Positions 24,901 to 37,154 are shown, counted from the first letter of the stretch. The stretch: 64,000 nt of DNA from Muricea muricata (GCA_963855995.1 OY979717.1:64642243-64706242), one strand, 5' to 3'. Numbers and translations: made by a program. The notes: a model not told the origin generated them from the letters alone.

Positions 24901-25100
24901 GATGTTGTTTATGAGATTAGTGCAATGGGTCTATTCGCATTGCAGACAAAGGCAATTGGGCTATCTTATATACATAACTCACCATGCTTTGGGGCAGTTG
25001 GATTCTCTCCACTGTCCTCAGGTTTTTGCTCCATCACAGCATATGATGTCAACTCAACATCCTCAGGGTTCACTGCTACTCGTTTTGAGTGCGACATCAT
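15939..25100 (-). CDS. SLC4-family bicarbonate/anion transporter, copy B (near-complete, multi-exon)
   Basis: Plasma-membrane bicarbonate transporter by family. Exons in reading order: 25100-24983, 24719-24589, 23921-23753, 23673-23330, 22515-22054, 21404-21020, 20706-20186, 20055-19861, 18880-18686, 18421-18143, 17611-17377, 16747-16578, 16112-15939. All junctions keep phase, giving about 1,126 codons without a stop; only the tail exon is missing. Start: two ATGs in tandem at 25100 and 25097. The cytoplasmic domain spans roughly residues 85-530, with RWIKYEENVE near 103-112. An unusual hydrophobic segment lies near 543-562. The membrane domain starts after WFGGLRREM (about 611) and includes IPALLTVILLFIESE, RKGSGFHANLL, GLPWM, VLYMGV, HPDISYL and VILWIVKS. 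Two overlapping glycosylation sequons (NDS, NNS/NSS) are in the exon 18880-18686. The position matching the anion-binding Arg of AE1 (TTVRSV) is Glu here (AAVETSV). Subtype and substrate are undetermined. Confidence 0.92.
19006..19166. mobile_element. MITE in an intron of SLC4 copy B
   Basis: The left end GGGCCTGTTACACTATACCG is mirrored by CCGGTATAATCTAACAGGGG at the right end, with CCGGATTA and TAATCCGG just inside. About 160 bp, non-coding, between exons 20055-19861 and 18880-18686. Confidence 0.6.
20852..20955 (-). other. Possible cassette exon of SLC4 copy B
   Basis: A 104-nt open segment has a strong acceptor (TCTGCAG before 20955) and a donor (GTAGAA after 20852). It enters in phase 1, as exon 21404-21020 leaves, and exits in phase 0. 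It could splice in frame to an alternative acceptor giving an exon from 20614, which also reads in phase 0 (RIKHKH). It encodes a hydrophobic stretch ending VPVFILFAVFK, so it would replace the hydrophobic segment encoded by 20706-20615. Copy A has no clear counterpart. Whether it is used is unknown. Confidence 0.4.
21475..21735. repeat. Simple repeat (ACCAT/ACCAC-rich) in an SLC4 copy B intron
   Basis: Two blocks of CCATACC, CACACC and GATACC words, at about 21475-21540 and 21650-21735. Open frames across both strands here are products of the repeat. Confidence 0.75.
21748..21873. repeat. Hairpin MITE in an SLC4 copy B intron
   Basis: The arms AAGTTAGTTAGAGTTAAATA and TATTTAACTAACTT continue through GATGTATGTCATATA / ATATATGACATACATC to a GC-rich centre (CCGAGGACGCGCAGCGTCCG). 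The imperfect palindrome covers nearly the whole 126 bp. Confidence 0.7.
22857..22910. repeat. Truncated copy of the 9597-9786 MITE
   Basis: AACTACGAGCGTGCAAGGGA through AATGTTTATTTAGGCCCTGA matches the reverse complement of the right end of the element at 9597-9786. The other end is missing. Confidence 0.55.
23040..23215 (-). mobile_element. tRNA-derived SINE fragment
   Basis: On the minus strand a tRNA-like head (GAGCAGCTGGAAGTGTGGC, then AGGTTCGATTCCCACC as a B-box) is followed by a tail through TGCATATTTTTAAGTTG. It lies in an intron of SLC4 copy B. The head's acceptor stem is not complete and the 3' end is indistinct. Confidence 0.5.
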
Positions 25101-27837
25101 TCAAATTATCCACTTATTGTTATGGACTGTGGAGCTAAATGAGAATTAAATAACATTAATAAATATCTACTGAAAATCATGATATATCTGAATTACTTTA
25201 TCATATATAAATTGTTTATATAATATAGAGACAGGCTCGTACTGGCTCTCAATCTCTGGAGGGGCACCGCTGTAAAGGGATCGGGATGCTTTTGAATTTT
25301 GTGCGCAAAGTTAAAGGGTGTACACGAAAAAATGTAAATGAATAGAATTGATGTCTATATATGATATAGAATTTCGCACAGAATTCATCCTCTTCCTCCT
25401 ATAAAAAGACGTGATCCTTCTTGGGAGTCTACCTGCCGTCAGCAACGAACACTAGCAATCATTTTTGGCGCTGACTGCATCAATAGCTTGCTCAACTTTC
25501 TGTCCTGGTCGATCTCTCTCTACCTTTTATCGACCGTCAACCTTCTCACAGTCCTTTACATAGTCCTGGCTGTAGTTCTGTTGAATCCGTAACTCCCCGA
25601 ACCTTGAAAACCTTCATGTTCCGGCGGGCTAACTGAAACATGATCACCCCCTTAGTCTGAGTGAGGTCCGACTATGCTTACCATCCATCATCATCAAAAT
25701 ATCCCATACCATCTCTGCATTACAAATATTTATCTCCTTCTCCAATTTTAGAAGCAAACGACGTTTTAAAATCCCCGAACGTCACACATAAATAGAAAAA
25801 GTTACTAAATATCGTGAAAAGATACTTTAAAGACCATTTTACGTTTATGCTTGTGCACCCTTTAGGTTCCATTCACAGCCCAGAAAAACTCGGGGATCGA
25901 ACGAATCGTTCTTCTACACTGTATAGAATATTATAACTGTGCTCAACTTTGTAACGCTTTAATGTTGTATATAAGGGCCGTCTGCTAGCTAGCCTAGCTT
26001 TTAAAAACAATGAGGTTAAGAGAGGGAATTCCAGAATCCAGATGAACCATTTAGCTTGAATAGTGGAATGAAATTTTGTCCACTTAGCTTAATTTAAGGG
26101 GGGGGGGGGGCAAGAGTATTTTCGTGGCCCGTTATTAGCGTATCGTGATTAGTGATTTAAGAAAATACAAGTCCGTGAACCGTGTTTAAAATTAGTACCG
26201 TGAGTAGTTATCGCGGAGACCTAAAAGCTGGCTAGAGCATCTTAATTTTACAAAATGTTTTCAATTATTTACACATTTTAGGTTCAACACTCTGCTCTGA
26301 ATAAAATAAAAGTCAAAATACCAAAACACTTGCTTTCCGTTTCATTTGAATCAATTCTCACATCAATTCACAATGTAACATGCAGTTGTCATGTTGGTCG
26401 AAGTGTTCACAAAATCAAAAGGACCTTCGTGATTTGAATTTTTGTAAGAAGACCCTCCTTCCACCCTCCATTTTATACCTGGACTGGAGATCGGCTTCTC
26501 AAATTCAAGGTGTGTGGTATTGTCGTATTGTAATGTATGTTATCTTATTTAACCCAGACATGACCATTGAACTGTAATACAACTGGAACGCTCAACACAA
26601 AAATTCAGTTAATGGGTGAAGCCCAGTTAGTTTTTCTAAGTTTTGAGACGAAACACTTTAGGCCAAAGACCGCAATGTGCTTTTGTTCACTATTTGCCCA
26701 TAGACAACCCAGCCTCATTTTTAAAGTTCTGAATAGAAAAAAAATTAGAATAGGGTGTGCACAATTTCAATTTTATCTCAAAGTGGAAGGGGGGGGGCAC
26801 TACTGACTACCCTATTCCCCCAGCTACAGGCTGGCCAGAGCAGAGATAATTCTGTAAATAGTACAGCTTCACATCAGGGACTGTAGAGTGGGGTGGCTGG
26901 CTGGGCTAAAGCCCCACCAATAATTTTTGTTCAATGCATATGTTTGCATTAAAAATATAAGAATCGAGGCAAAAACTATATGCCACTTCATGATGATTGT
27001 TGAAATTAGAAGTGTTTCCAGGCATCTCAGGGCTCTTGATTTCAAAAGTTTCCTCTCTAGATATCTCACACCTTCGGTGCTCGATTAGCCCCACCAATAA
27101 AAAACCGCTCCGCGGTCCCTGCACATGCCTTCTATATATTATTTATATATTAATATATATATTTATATATATATATTCAAATGTGAAAATCTCTAGTGAG
27201 CAATGTTTTTGGTCAGTCTTAATTATAGCCATCACATTGTATGTAGATTAGCTATATATAAAAAACAGCATGTGGTGTTGTGACCATCCTTGAGGCGGTG
27301 GTTCAAGCTTTGGTTGGACATATACTCAAGGTCTTAAAATAATCAGGAGAAAGAGCTAGCTGCCTTCACAATGACATCTGTTCAGTTAAGGACATTAAAA
27401 CCATCTACCTCAGATCCTCTATCACTGCATAAATTCATCACTGAAACCTACTCAACAAGGAGTGCTTGAAATGAAATGAAATCAAAATCAAGTCAGTTAA
27501 TATTTACAAAAAACTTATGCATATAAATATTTAAAGTAGCAAGATGAATCTAATAGTTAGATTGCCAAGGAAATTAATAATGCATTTCAACTTTTTGCGG
27601 GTGCTTGGGTGAACCAAACAACCTACATCATAGAAAAAGTAAGAAGGCAACCAGGACATGACTAAAAAACATTTTCTGTTTTGTATTATTTTATTTTCTT
27701 ACATTAGCTTTCATCTGTCATGGTGTAACCTTCAACGAGTATATAGTATGTGGGACAGTAATTAAAACAGCAATTAAAAGCATGGCAACATTGTGTTGTC
27801 AGGAAGTTATAACACATTAACCATTAACAATAAATAT
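25101..27837. other. Intergenic; 5' flank of SLC4 copy B plus low-complexity DNA
   Basis: The promoter of SLC4 copy B should lie near the left end, but I see no convincing TATA or initiator. A G-run lies at about 26099-26111 and an AT-rich TA repeat at 27130-27177. ACAACTGGAACG near 26579 matches the terminus of the element at 56996-57944. No gene is recognised. Confidence 0.45.
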
Positions 27838-28122
27838 TAGTAGAATTATACTTGTAAACTATTGCAAATGCTGTAGTTTAATTCACTACTCTACTCACTC
27901 TACATTTCTCAATAGATAGCGAGTAATGAAAGAATAATTTTTGTAGAGATTTTTTTGTAAAAACAATCGCTTAACATCTATTTTCTTGTTGAATATATCA
28001 TGTTAGATCTCTAATTCTACTAAAACAATTAGATTACTCACTCCTGATTTCTATAGAATGATAGTTGATTTAGGCTTTGCCCTCGTCAACTATCACTTCA
28101 TAGAAATCTTGAGCTCAGTTAT
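27838..28122. mobile_element. MITE/foldback, family copy 2 (first copy at 13626)
   Basis: It has the same order of parts as 13626-13955: TTAGTAGAATTATACT at the left, ACAATTAGATTACTCACTC, and GATTTCTATAGAATGATAGT mirrored by ACTATCACTTCATAGAAATC. Divergence between the copies is substantial. Confidence 0.55.
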
Positions 28123-29884
28123 CAAACAAACATCATAGGTCAGATGTTGCATCTGTATCAGTAACTGATATCTAATGCACAGTCAGTGTAGATCAATTAA
28201 TGGTTAATAATCAATCCTATAACCTAGATTCATATAAGATAATCTATATACAGTTTATAGAACTGATACTAATCTAACCCAATCAATTATAACCTGCTCC
28301 TCAGGACTTCAAATGAGTTAAGTATGAGAAGACATATATGTTTGCTGCAACATTAGAAATTAAGTGCCTGTAAACAGAACAGCACTATAGCAATAATAAT
28401 AACATCATGCATTTAAACGAAAATTAATAGGTAAAACTTGTCAGAGTAACAAATGTGTTAAAATGCAACCATAAAACAACCATTAAAAGATTTAAACTAC
28501 TGATACATTGATAACTCTGTGTACAAACTGCTACTGTGCAAGTGACAAGTACCTGAACTGGCTGAACATACAAGATATACTTAATTTTACATCCCACATT
28601 ATCGTGGCAAATGTAAACAATATACTTGAGATAACAAGGACACAACTAACAAAGTATTCTGCTTCCAAAATCGTATTTCCTCGCTAAGATGATTGTTTAG
28701 TAAACTACTTCTAATGAATGTATACACATTTAATATTACTGAGAAAGATCTCCAGTTTGTTCCTATTACAGGCATTTAGCAATAAAAAATACACATGCAT
28801 TGATGCATATAATATACAGATAAATCATTTATAATATATACGTAATTATAGTTACTTCACGTACGTGAGTCATAATAACAGACGACCGGACAGCTGCTGT
28901 AAACTTACCCACATAAACCTTTCAAATATTTCCATATTGGAGGACCAACTGCTTAGGAACAGAGCTGCATGCATGCATGTTGAACTTATTCTAAATCTAG
29001 TGTAAATATAATTTCGACTAGGTACACATACTCATAGGCGACATAGCCGTGCAGCTGGCAGGCATTTGTAATTATATATTCAAAATTTAACAACTTTTGC
29101 AGCGTCATCCCAATTTAACAATAGCACCTCTATTGTAGAATACTAGAATCTACCCAATATCTACCTCGGCGTGTTTATATTTCCTACACCATGGTGCCTC
29201 ATGTTCTTTAGAAAATATGTCAGGCCTGTTCTATCTTCAACCTGTTTCAACTTCATTCTGATCCTAATCCATCGAAAATGTCGTTTAAACGGAGTTTCAA
29301 TTTTTCTGTAAATCTTATACTCGTTTTATGTATATTAATTAAACAATGTAATATTGAATGAGGTTGAGCCAGGGTTCAGCCAGGGTTGAGCATGATATCG
29401 AGAATTATCAAGAACGAGGTTTGCGTTATGCACCGAAGGCGAAGGCTGAGGTGAATAACACAAACCGAGGCCTAGATAATTGTCGATATCATGCAAAAAC
29501 CGAATTCAAAAATTATTTTATTATGTATTCAAAACCAAAAAACAATGACACAACTAACATGAGGCGAAACCGAGGGAAACATCGACAGTCGAGGGTCCAC
29601 AAAACATACTGCTTTCCCGAGGTCTCAGTCAATAAGTATTTTATTATATACTGAGTGTCAAAAGAGAAGAAAAGTACCACAAATCAATCAAACATGTGTA
29701 AAAAGGATTACCTTTTACCTGACATGGCTCCGTGAGGCTCTGTGGATTTGTTATTTACTGGTGAATAAAAGTAATGTCCACCGCTTAGCTACGTTGCCAG
29801 AGAGACAGTAGAATTTCTCCACTATCACGTGATACGTTCTTAATCAATAAGAAACAGGAATAAATGAACTTTGCCATTCAGTAT
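28123..29884. other. Intergenic, nothing recognised
   Basis: No gene is recognised. Open frames at 28424-28645 (minus) and 29358-29654 (plus) have no family resemblance. Confidence 0.4.
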
Positions 29885-31140
29885 ATAATAATTAACAATT
29901 ATTCGCCGAAGGCGAGGTGATTATCGGGGAATATTTGCCGAGACAAAGTCGAGGTAAATATTCCCCGATAATCACCGAGCCTGTGGCGAATAATTGTTTT
30001 AGTATTTTTACATAAGTTATTTTAATTTTGTTTATTTCTTTGTCCATAATTTGTTCAAAACGGCGGCCAGTCCGTCATTTTGTAAACTTGTTTTTGCTGT
30101 TATATTCACCTGTAGGTGAATATAAAGGAATGTCATGGACCAATCACAACGTCGGATTTCTTATGTTCACTGAATGTGTAAAAATACTAATTGTTTAATA
30201 TTCACCGAGACGAAGTCGAGGTGAATATTTACTATAATCACTGATCCGAATGAGGCGAATAATTGTTGGTTTGAATAGCCAACAACATTTCTATTTTAAG
30301 CAATACATAAATTTTATTTTCGTTAGTTAATCTAATTATAAGTGTAGTCATTTTAGTTTAAGTTTACAACATTCCATAGTTAAGATACTGCAATTGAGTG
30401 ACATTATCAGTTAGGCGTTTTGTAAGAGACATATAAGAGTACGCAGTGGTTAGAGCGTAGTACAGTGTAGAAAAGTATAAGACAAAGAATTAGTCGACAA
30501 GTCTACAGGGATCCACCCTTCAGGTACTGAAATTTAATTGTTTATACGTATAGTTGTGCTTTGATTAGTATTTAGGTTTAGTTTGATTTGAGAACGATTG
30601 GAATGCATGTATTTGTACCTCTTTTACCTTTTACTTATATATAGTTAAACTTCATTTTGTGTAGAATATATTATCTTAATAAATATTAAAGAAATCCCTG
30701 TTCGACTCGTGTCCGTTCAGTCAGTGCCAAACAATTGTTTGAGTATCATTTCTTTAGTAAAGTTTACGTGTATAAAATGCACTGTCGTCTTTCATGAATA
30801 CAGTTTGCTTCTGAAAATTCCTAAGTAAAGACTAAAGTTTACTTGTAATTTTTAAATAGTGAAAAAAGTACTTAATGAGGTATTTGCAGACGATCTATTA
30901 ACTTAAGATAGTTTAACATCAAAGTTTGTTTGTATTCTTTGAGTTTATATTGATGCAATTTTTCTCCATTTGCTAATTTTGGCAAAAGTATAATAATACA
31001 TCAAAACGACTCCCACTGGCGGCCATTTTGAAAAAATACCAGCTAGTAAATAATGCCCTATGATAATGCCTCAGATTTACTTGTCAGTCAACCAATCAGA
31101 ATGCTTGAAAACCATTACTTACTAAAGAAATTATACTAAA
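29885..31140. mobile_element. Composite MITE (copy 2), split by a solo LTR
   Basis: Left part 29885-30266 holds the TTCGCCGAAGGCG palindrome twice, in forms like those at 1413-1525. Right part 30734-31140 starts ATTGTTTGAGTATCATTTCTT and ends with the reverse complement near 31120-31140, as in copy 1. In copy 1 the two parts abut directly; here the 467-bp solo LTR separates them. Confidence 0.7.
30267..30733 (+). mobile_element. Solo LTR, 467 bp, 5-bp TSD ATTGT
   Basis: It starts TGGTTTGAATAG and ends GTGCCAAACA, the usual TG...CA of long terminal repeats. ATTGT flanks it on both sides (30262-30266 and 30734-30738). A TATA-like CTTATATATAG (near 30634) and an AATAAA-like ATAAATATTAAAG (near 30678) lie in the right order for plus-strand transcription. 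It interrupts the MITE at 29885-31140, whose uninterrupted form at 1413-1881 confirms the insertion. I could not link it to the Ty3/Gypsy remnant at 31714. Confidence 0.8.
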
Positions 31141-31341
31141 CAGTTTTATTTCTCTCTGTTTCTCTGTGTGTGCTTTTACACAATCTTTCTTTGAGAACAA
31201 TGTCAAATAGCTATCTCCCAATTCTCCCTTGTCTAACAACAGAAAGTAATTTATACAGTAGCCTGATAAAAGCCATTTTTACTCTCAAGTTTTGGCGGGA
31301 ATTTAAGCAAGCTACCGACCGTGTAGGGGCTTGAGTTCGAC

Positions 31342-31404
31342 AGCGTGCAATAATACTTTGTTTTGGACCGAAGTTCCGTCCAAAAGAAGGTATTATTGCA
31401 CGCT
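31342..31404. repeat. Short hairpin, AGCGTGCAATAATAC arms
   Basis: AGCGTGCAATAATAC is followed by TTTTGGAC and mirrored by GTCCAAAA and TATTATTGCACGCT. An almost complete palindrome of 63 bp, possibly the core of a MITE. Confidence 0.6.
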
Positions 31405-31713
31405 GATCACGTCAGCAGCTAAAATAACGCGTCATACTGCTGATACAGTAAATTATCAGTTGCGTTTTAACCAAATCACGTACAAGAATAAAATTTGAAT
31501 ACATGGTAATGTTGATTACTGTAAAAAACGTGCCGAGGCCTGAGACCAAGGCGCCCTGTTCAGAGGTCCCGGTTATTCAATCACGATTCCCAAATATGTT
31601 TTAGTTGGTGACTTTTGTTGTTGCTATTATTAATCGCTGACTCACTTTTAGTTTACTGAAAGTAAAGTGTTTGAAGTTAAAGAAATAACGTTACAAGGTA
31701 CCAGGAGTGAAAT

Positions 31714-34080
31714 ATGTCTGACAAGTCTGAAGAAGCTGAAGCTCAGTTAAATTTGCCGTTGCCTGGAAATCTCGCTACGAATTAGAAGTGTTTTCAACGT
31801 GCATGAAAAAACTACGAAATAGCAGCTAGATTGAAGGATCCAAGTAATTCTACGATAAATAAAAAGTTACGAACAGCAACACTTCTCACCTCCATTGGCT
31901 TGGATGTATTCGATGTTATGTTTACGATGCCTAGTTTTGAAACTCCAGAGCAGGGTAAGGATATGGATTTGGAAAAATTTGAACAATATTTGCGTTGGCG
32001 ATAGAAATGGAACCTATGAATGTCACCGTTTCAACAAGCGTGATCAAGAGACAATGATGCATGTGTTAATCAGTACGCACTCTAGCAAAAACATGCAATT
32101 TCGGTCAGTTGGAAAATGATTTGATACGAGATCGAGTTGTTATACGGATATCCGGGATAATACGACGCGGAAAAAAGCTTTTACAAACTGCAAAACTTAG
32201 CCTCTTCCAGTTCATTAATGTGTGCAGATCATATGAGAAACCCTATCAACATGAAAAGCAATGAAGTGCGAGCATTTAATAAGGCACTTCCTCCGTCGAC
32301 CCTAGCTTCCAAGCAAAAGACACGAGAGCAGAATCTGATTCGCTGCAAATTTTCTGCCGCATCTCACATGCTCTTTGCGCAAATGGTGAAATCATTTCGC
32401 AGCATCTTTTAGCAACAAACCACCAAAAACGCCAACTCGATCCAATCGCATAATGGTATCTAATACTAATCATGACACTGATTTGTCCGAGGAAAACATA
32501 GCCTCATTAACCATGAAACAAACTGTGTCAGTGCATTAATGAAGATCAAGGCAAGGCTTGAAACTTTTCAGCTGGACCCTAGAGCTACTGCCAATGTGCT
32601 ATCAAAAAAGACGTTGAAAGAATTATTCAACAAAAATGTGGCTAGAGAGATTGAGAAGACCAATGCGGCACTTGTTATGTACAATGGGTCAGAGTTCAAA
32701 CCAATTGGAATTCCGCCTTCAAGTCATCAATCCAAAGAACTTGAAAAAGTACAGTGTAGAGTTTATGATCGTAAAAGAAAATTGCAAGTCTATGTTGGGT
32801 GCAATGGTGAATTTTTTGAGGAACTTCTCAAAAATATAGCGAAATTGAACAAATGAATTCCTCAACGTTATCAAATAAAACTGATCAGCATTCCTCAAAA
32901 CGCTTCTATTGGCACGGCTGTAAATAAGACGCTTAAACGGGACAATTATCCACTACCTGCAATCGATGCTCGCTGTTTCTCTGTTCTGGATGCCAAAAGT
33001 GGGTATTGGCATGTTGAGTTTGATAAGCCTAGTTTCCTTGCCACAACATTTGAAACACCTTGGGGAAGATGCCAGTGGTTTCGCATGCTCTTTGGTCTGT
33101 CACCAGCACCATAGGAATTCCAACGCAGGATGAGCTCAGTTCTACAAAGCAAACGTTCGAAACTCATTTCCAAGCTAGAGTGAAGTCGCATACATAGGCA
33201 ACCTTATTATATACAACGGGTTAATGGCCGATCCTGAGAAAACCAAAGCTATTCGAGAAATGAATGTGCCCACCGAGTAAGCGAGAGTCCAGAGGTTACT
33301 TGGGATGGTCAATAAACACAACGAATTCGTATGGGATGACCAGGTCCACGGACATACTCTGGATCAAGTGCATCAGATCTGCTGACAGCCACCTGCGTTG
33401 AAGTTCTTTGAACCGATAGTTACACCATGGACAGACTTGGTGCATGCCTCCTTCAAAACTACAAACCGGTTGCCTACGCATCGAGATCACTAACACGTAT
33501 AGAACGAAATTCACTATGCCCAAATCGAAAAGGAGTTGTTTGCAATAGTATTTGGCATGGAATATATTGAGACCTACTTATACGGTAGGAAAGTCTTCGT
33601 TTAATCAGACCACAAAGGCGATACTGAAGAAAAGCCTTCTGAATGCACCCAAACGTGTACAACTGCTGATGCTGCAGCTCCAGCATTTTGACTTTGACAT
33701 CCAGTACAAGCAAGGTCCGCTCATGTTTTAGCGGACACACTCAGAGGTGCAACGATTCCCATGGATACAACAGATGACACCACACTGACCTCGCATGTCA
33801 TGCAGCTATGCAGTATCCGTTCAACAACTGAAACAGAGGTGGAAGAAATAGACATGCTAAGGAATTTATCTGTGAAAGACACAACCGTAAGCCATATCAG
33901 ACAAGCTACTGAAGCTGACAGCGTTTTACGAGAGTAAAAACGGTTATAAAGAATGGGTGGCCGCACAAACTCAGCGATGAGTTACCAGTGGCGCATCCAT
34001 ACCATCCGTTTCGAGACAAATTGGTCGAGCAAGATAGTGTAATTTTCATAGGCGAACGTGTAATAGTTCCAGTAAGCATC
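31714..34080 (+). pseudogene. Decayed Ty3/Gypsy-like retrotransposon (gag, protease, RT, RNase H remnants)
   Basis: In order on the plus strand: a gag-like start (ATG at 31714, then a stretch ending LLTSIGLDVFDV); a protease-like block at 32539-32856, where the DTGA-type catalytic triad is altered to DPRA; a reverse-transcriptase block at about 32880-33180 with VLDAKSGYWHVEFD and FGLSPAP; and RNase-H-like text with KELFAIVFGMEY at about 33526-33570. Many stops and frameshifts break the frame and no flanking LTR pair was found, so the copy is dead. Confidence 0.8.
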
Positions 34081-34309
34081 GTTATTACTCATGAAGATAA
34101 CTTAAGATGTAAAAAAAGTTTGTAGAAGATTCACTAGAGGAAAGTTTTGTATTTTCGTCATTGTGTTCTGCTCGAATCAAGGGATGCTCTTCGAGTCGCT
34201 CTGGTTTGTATGTTGATAATATTCATTCGTGATGTGGAGATATGCCCGGGTCCATGATCGATGTCAGGAGAAGAATTCGTACGTGCAGTTTCTTTTAAGA
34301 AAAGGCTTA

Positions 34310-36360
34310 ATTTGAAGATGGTTCACCAAAACGTAGGAGGGTTTGATCTAAGAAGAAAGAACTTTGATCTAATTCATGAATTTACAACAACACATATATC
34401 TTTAGTATGTCCGAAAACCACTTGAATGATGATTATCCAAACGATTTTATGTGTGAAATCAAAGAAATGGGACGAACGGCCCTGCCAGGTTATAAACAAG
34501 TTATTAAATCGCCTACTCGAGAAACAAAGGACAGCTTTTCGTTGATTGATTTGATTTTCTCAAACAATCCCTCGAATCTGTTGTCCACTACAGTTGTATT
34601 TGCCTTGTTAAGCGATCACGACTTACAGGTTTATATATGTACCACAAAACAACTCACAGAATACCAGTCTATTTATTTTCGGTATAAAATTTGGAAGAAA
34701 CGTGCAAAATACTTTATTCTCGTAAATACATATTAATTTTGGTGTTAATTGACACATAAATAAGAAAAATGAATATTTTAATAAAAATTCTTAAAAGTAA
34801 CGAGGATAAAGTTTAAGTATAATTCGTAGTTTTTGATACCTCTTTTTTGCTAAATGCTCGTAAAATAAGGACGATTGAAAATCAGTTTGCAAACCAACAT
34901 AAATTATGCTCATAGGCATTTGTACTAAGCGATAAAACATTCCTGCCGTTCAAGAATATCAGGGAGCAATCAAATTTGCTATAAAAGAACACGATCTTTC
35001 AACATTATTGATAAACCTGATATATTCTAGTATATACCATGGGTATCATTTAGTGACTTTAGTATTAACCTTCCACTAAATAAGATAGCAATATCTATAC
35101 AGTATTACCATACAGCATCAAAGACCAAATCCTGGTTCAATTTGATAAACCGTTACTTATTCATTGCCACACTGGTATTCTGTGGTACATTAGGATTTTA
35201 TCCAAATAATGTCAGGCTTCAAAAATACTAGAATATGCTAAATCTAACCGCAACACCCCACAGGAAGAAAAACTACTGGGAAAACCATTCCAAAAAACCA
35301 ATAATAGTCCATGATATATACTTCCGACATAAAATATGAATGATCGAAAATTGTGTGGTATTCTGTGGTACATATGTACACCTGTAATTGCCAGCATCCG
35401 GAAAATAAACTGTCAGAAATATCCATCGCGCATTATAGTAAATGATGCTTACAATATAGACTGGACCCCATATATAATAATAATACTGATATCAATGTTG
35501 CTGTTTATTATATTACTGGCCAACTCAAGTGTTTATTTGATGAGTATGCGCCGATTATCAAAAAACATGTCCGGGGAAAGCCACTTGGATTGATGACTTT
35601 GTTAAAAACGAATTAAACAAATGTGATAAGCTTTTACGAAAGCACGAAAATCTAATAAGGAAACCTGCAGGGTGGAAGCAATATAAAAAGCAAAGAAATC
35701 GATGTAACAATAAAATTAGAGCAGCTGAAGCCCGCCATTATCAACGCATTTTAAACGCGATTGAATAATGCCTATTTGAATCTGGAACGCATTACTGTAA
35801 CAGCAGTTCACCCGGCTGAAAAAAATGCTCTAATTTACAATGATTAATATTTCCCAGAAAGTGGAGAAATTTGCTGATTATTTTTCCAATATTGTTATGA
35901 AGCTGAAATCAGCCGCGATTCCTATGATGAATTTCATTTGGTGTTATAACCTCTACAACCGTACAGTACAACCGTTAATCTTTCTCCTATTACTTCTAGT
36001 TTTGTTCATACAGAGTTGCGAAATCTAATGAGAAACAAATCCTGTGGTGCTGATGAACTTCCTCCTACTATCTTGAAGGATGTGTTCCTGCGGTTACTCA
36101 GCCACTAACACATGTCGTCAACCTAAACTATTACAGTCCTGTCTGTTTGGAAACTAGCAAAAATAATTCCTGTCTTCATGACCGGTGGCCGCGAATCCAC
36201 TGAAAACTACAGGCCGATTTCAATTTTACCAGTATTGTTCCCAATGGTGTTCAGGGATCTGAACTCGCCTGGTTTACGGATTATATCTTCAGTAGAACCC
36301 AGCTTGTTGTAGTATCAACACTGGAGTGCCACAAGGGTCTATTTTAGGTCCATTGATGTC
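34310..36360 (+). pseudogene. Decayed non-LTR retrotransposon (LINE) with endonuclease and RT remnants
   Basis: From VHQNVGG (near 34320) an endonuclease-like part ends in a block with SLIDLIFSNNPSN and SDHDL (to about 34625). After an inserted MITE the frame resumes with RKINCQK (35390-35440) and reaches NRCNNKIRAAEARHYQRIL (about 35700-35755). An RT-like part follows with WKLAKIIPVF and ENYRPISILPV (about 36150-36235). Stops and shifts are frequent. The type resembles CR1/Jockey-like LINEs, which I infer only from these blocks. Confidence 0.75.
34626..35384. mobile_element. Tc1/mariner-like MITE (TA TSD) inside the LINE
   Basis: Left end CAGGTTTATATATGTACCAC, right end GTGGTACATATGTACACCTG, flanked by TA on both sides (34624-34625 and 35385-35386). 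A subterminal CACAGAATACCAGT is repeated inverted at about 35170. The LINE's frame is interrupted exactly at the ends. The 759-bp interior has no transposase. Confidence 0.75.
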
Positions 36361-37154
36361 TAAATACGCACAAATATACTTTTAGATTGGTAGTCTCATA
36401 ATTTTCGTGAAGGATTGAAGATAAAAATGGAAAAAATGATTGAAAAAACGCATTAGGTCGGTAAATTTATTGAAAATGGTCGGTAAATTGGCCTATATGT
36501 AAACACCTCTTTGAAGAAGTGGCTGGAAAAATACAAATCAACAAACAAGAACTTCAATTTTTTGCTGAAAAAATAAAAAAGTGGAAAAATTAAAATAAAT
36601 AGCGCATCATAAATATGACCATTTTTCTGTGATGTGATTGCGTGCGGAGATAACTGTTAGGGCAAGGTGAAAGCTATATTCCTATTACTTGCCATCCGCT
36701 AAACCCAAATTTACCTTATTTACAGTTTAAGTTGGTCTTCGTTGGAAATCATAAAGCGCACTTTTCACTCAGTCCTTCGACAATTTATCAGCATGATTAA
36801 TTAGTACATTTTATTTATATACAAGCACGTGAATGACGTAATACCGATTACATCTATTGTAAATCACTTCGTAGACAGGTAATACTATATTATAGAACAA
36901 ACTGCAAGAGCGCCTACCTAATATTTTACCCCTATATACAGGAATCTATATATTTTCGCGTGTATGAACGAAACACCCATTCTTTCTAACGATTGATATA
37001 TTATATGTACAGTAGCTTAACGTAATCTCAAATAAATACAAAATGTTGTTTCAACACAAAGCCTGGCATGGGATAGGTATATATGTTTATGTCATATTGG
37101 AGTTCTTGGCCTGGGTGAATGGATGGAAATATTTCAATATATGCGATGACATGA
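36361..37154. other. 3' flank of UBE2Z, no gene seen
   Basis: A minus-strand AATAAA at 36815-36810 is a possible poly(A) signal for UBE2Z, about 340 bp past the stop codon. Nothing else is recognised. Confidence 0.35.

Noticed and set aside
31714-34080. Intact retrotransposon or retrovirus
   Set aside because: Stops and frameshifts occur in every domain, the protease triad is altered and no LTR pair flanks it.
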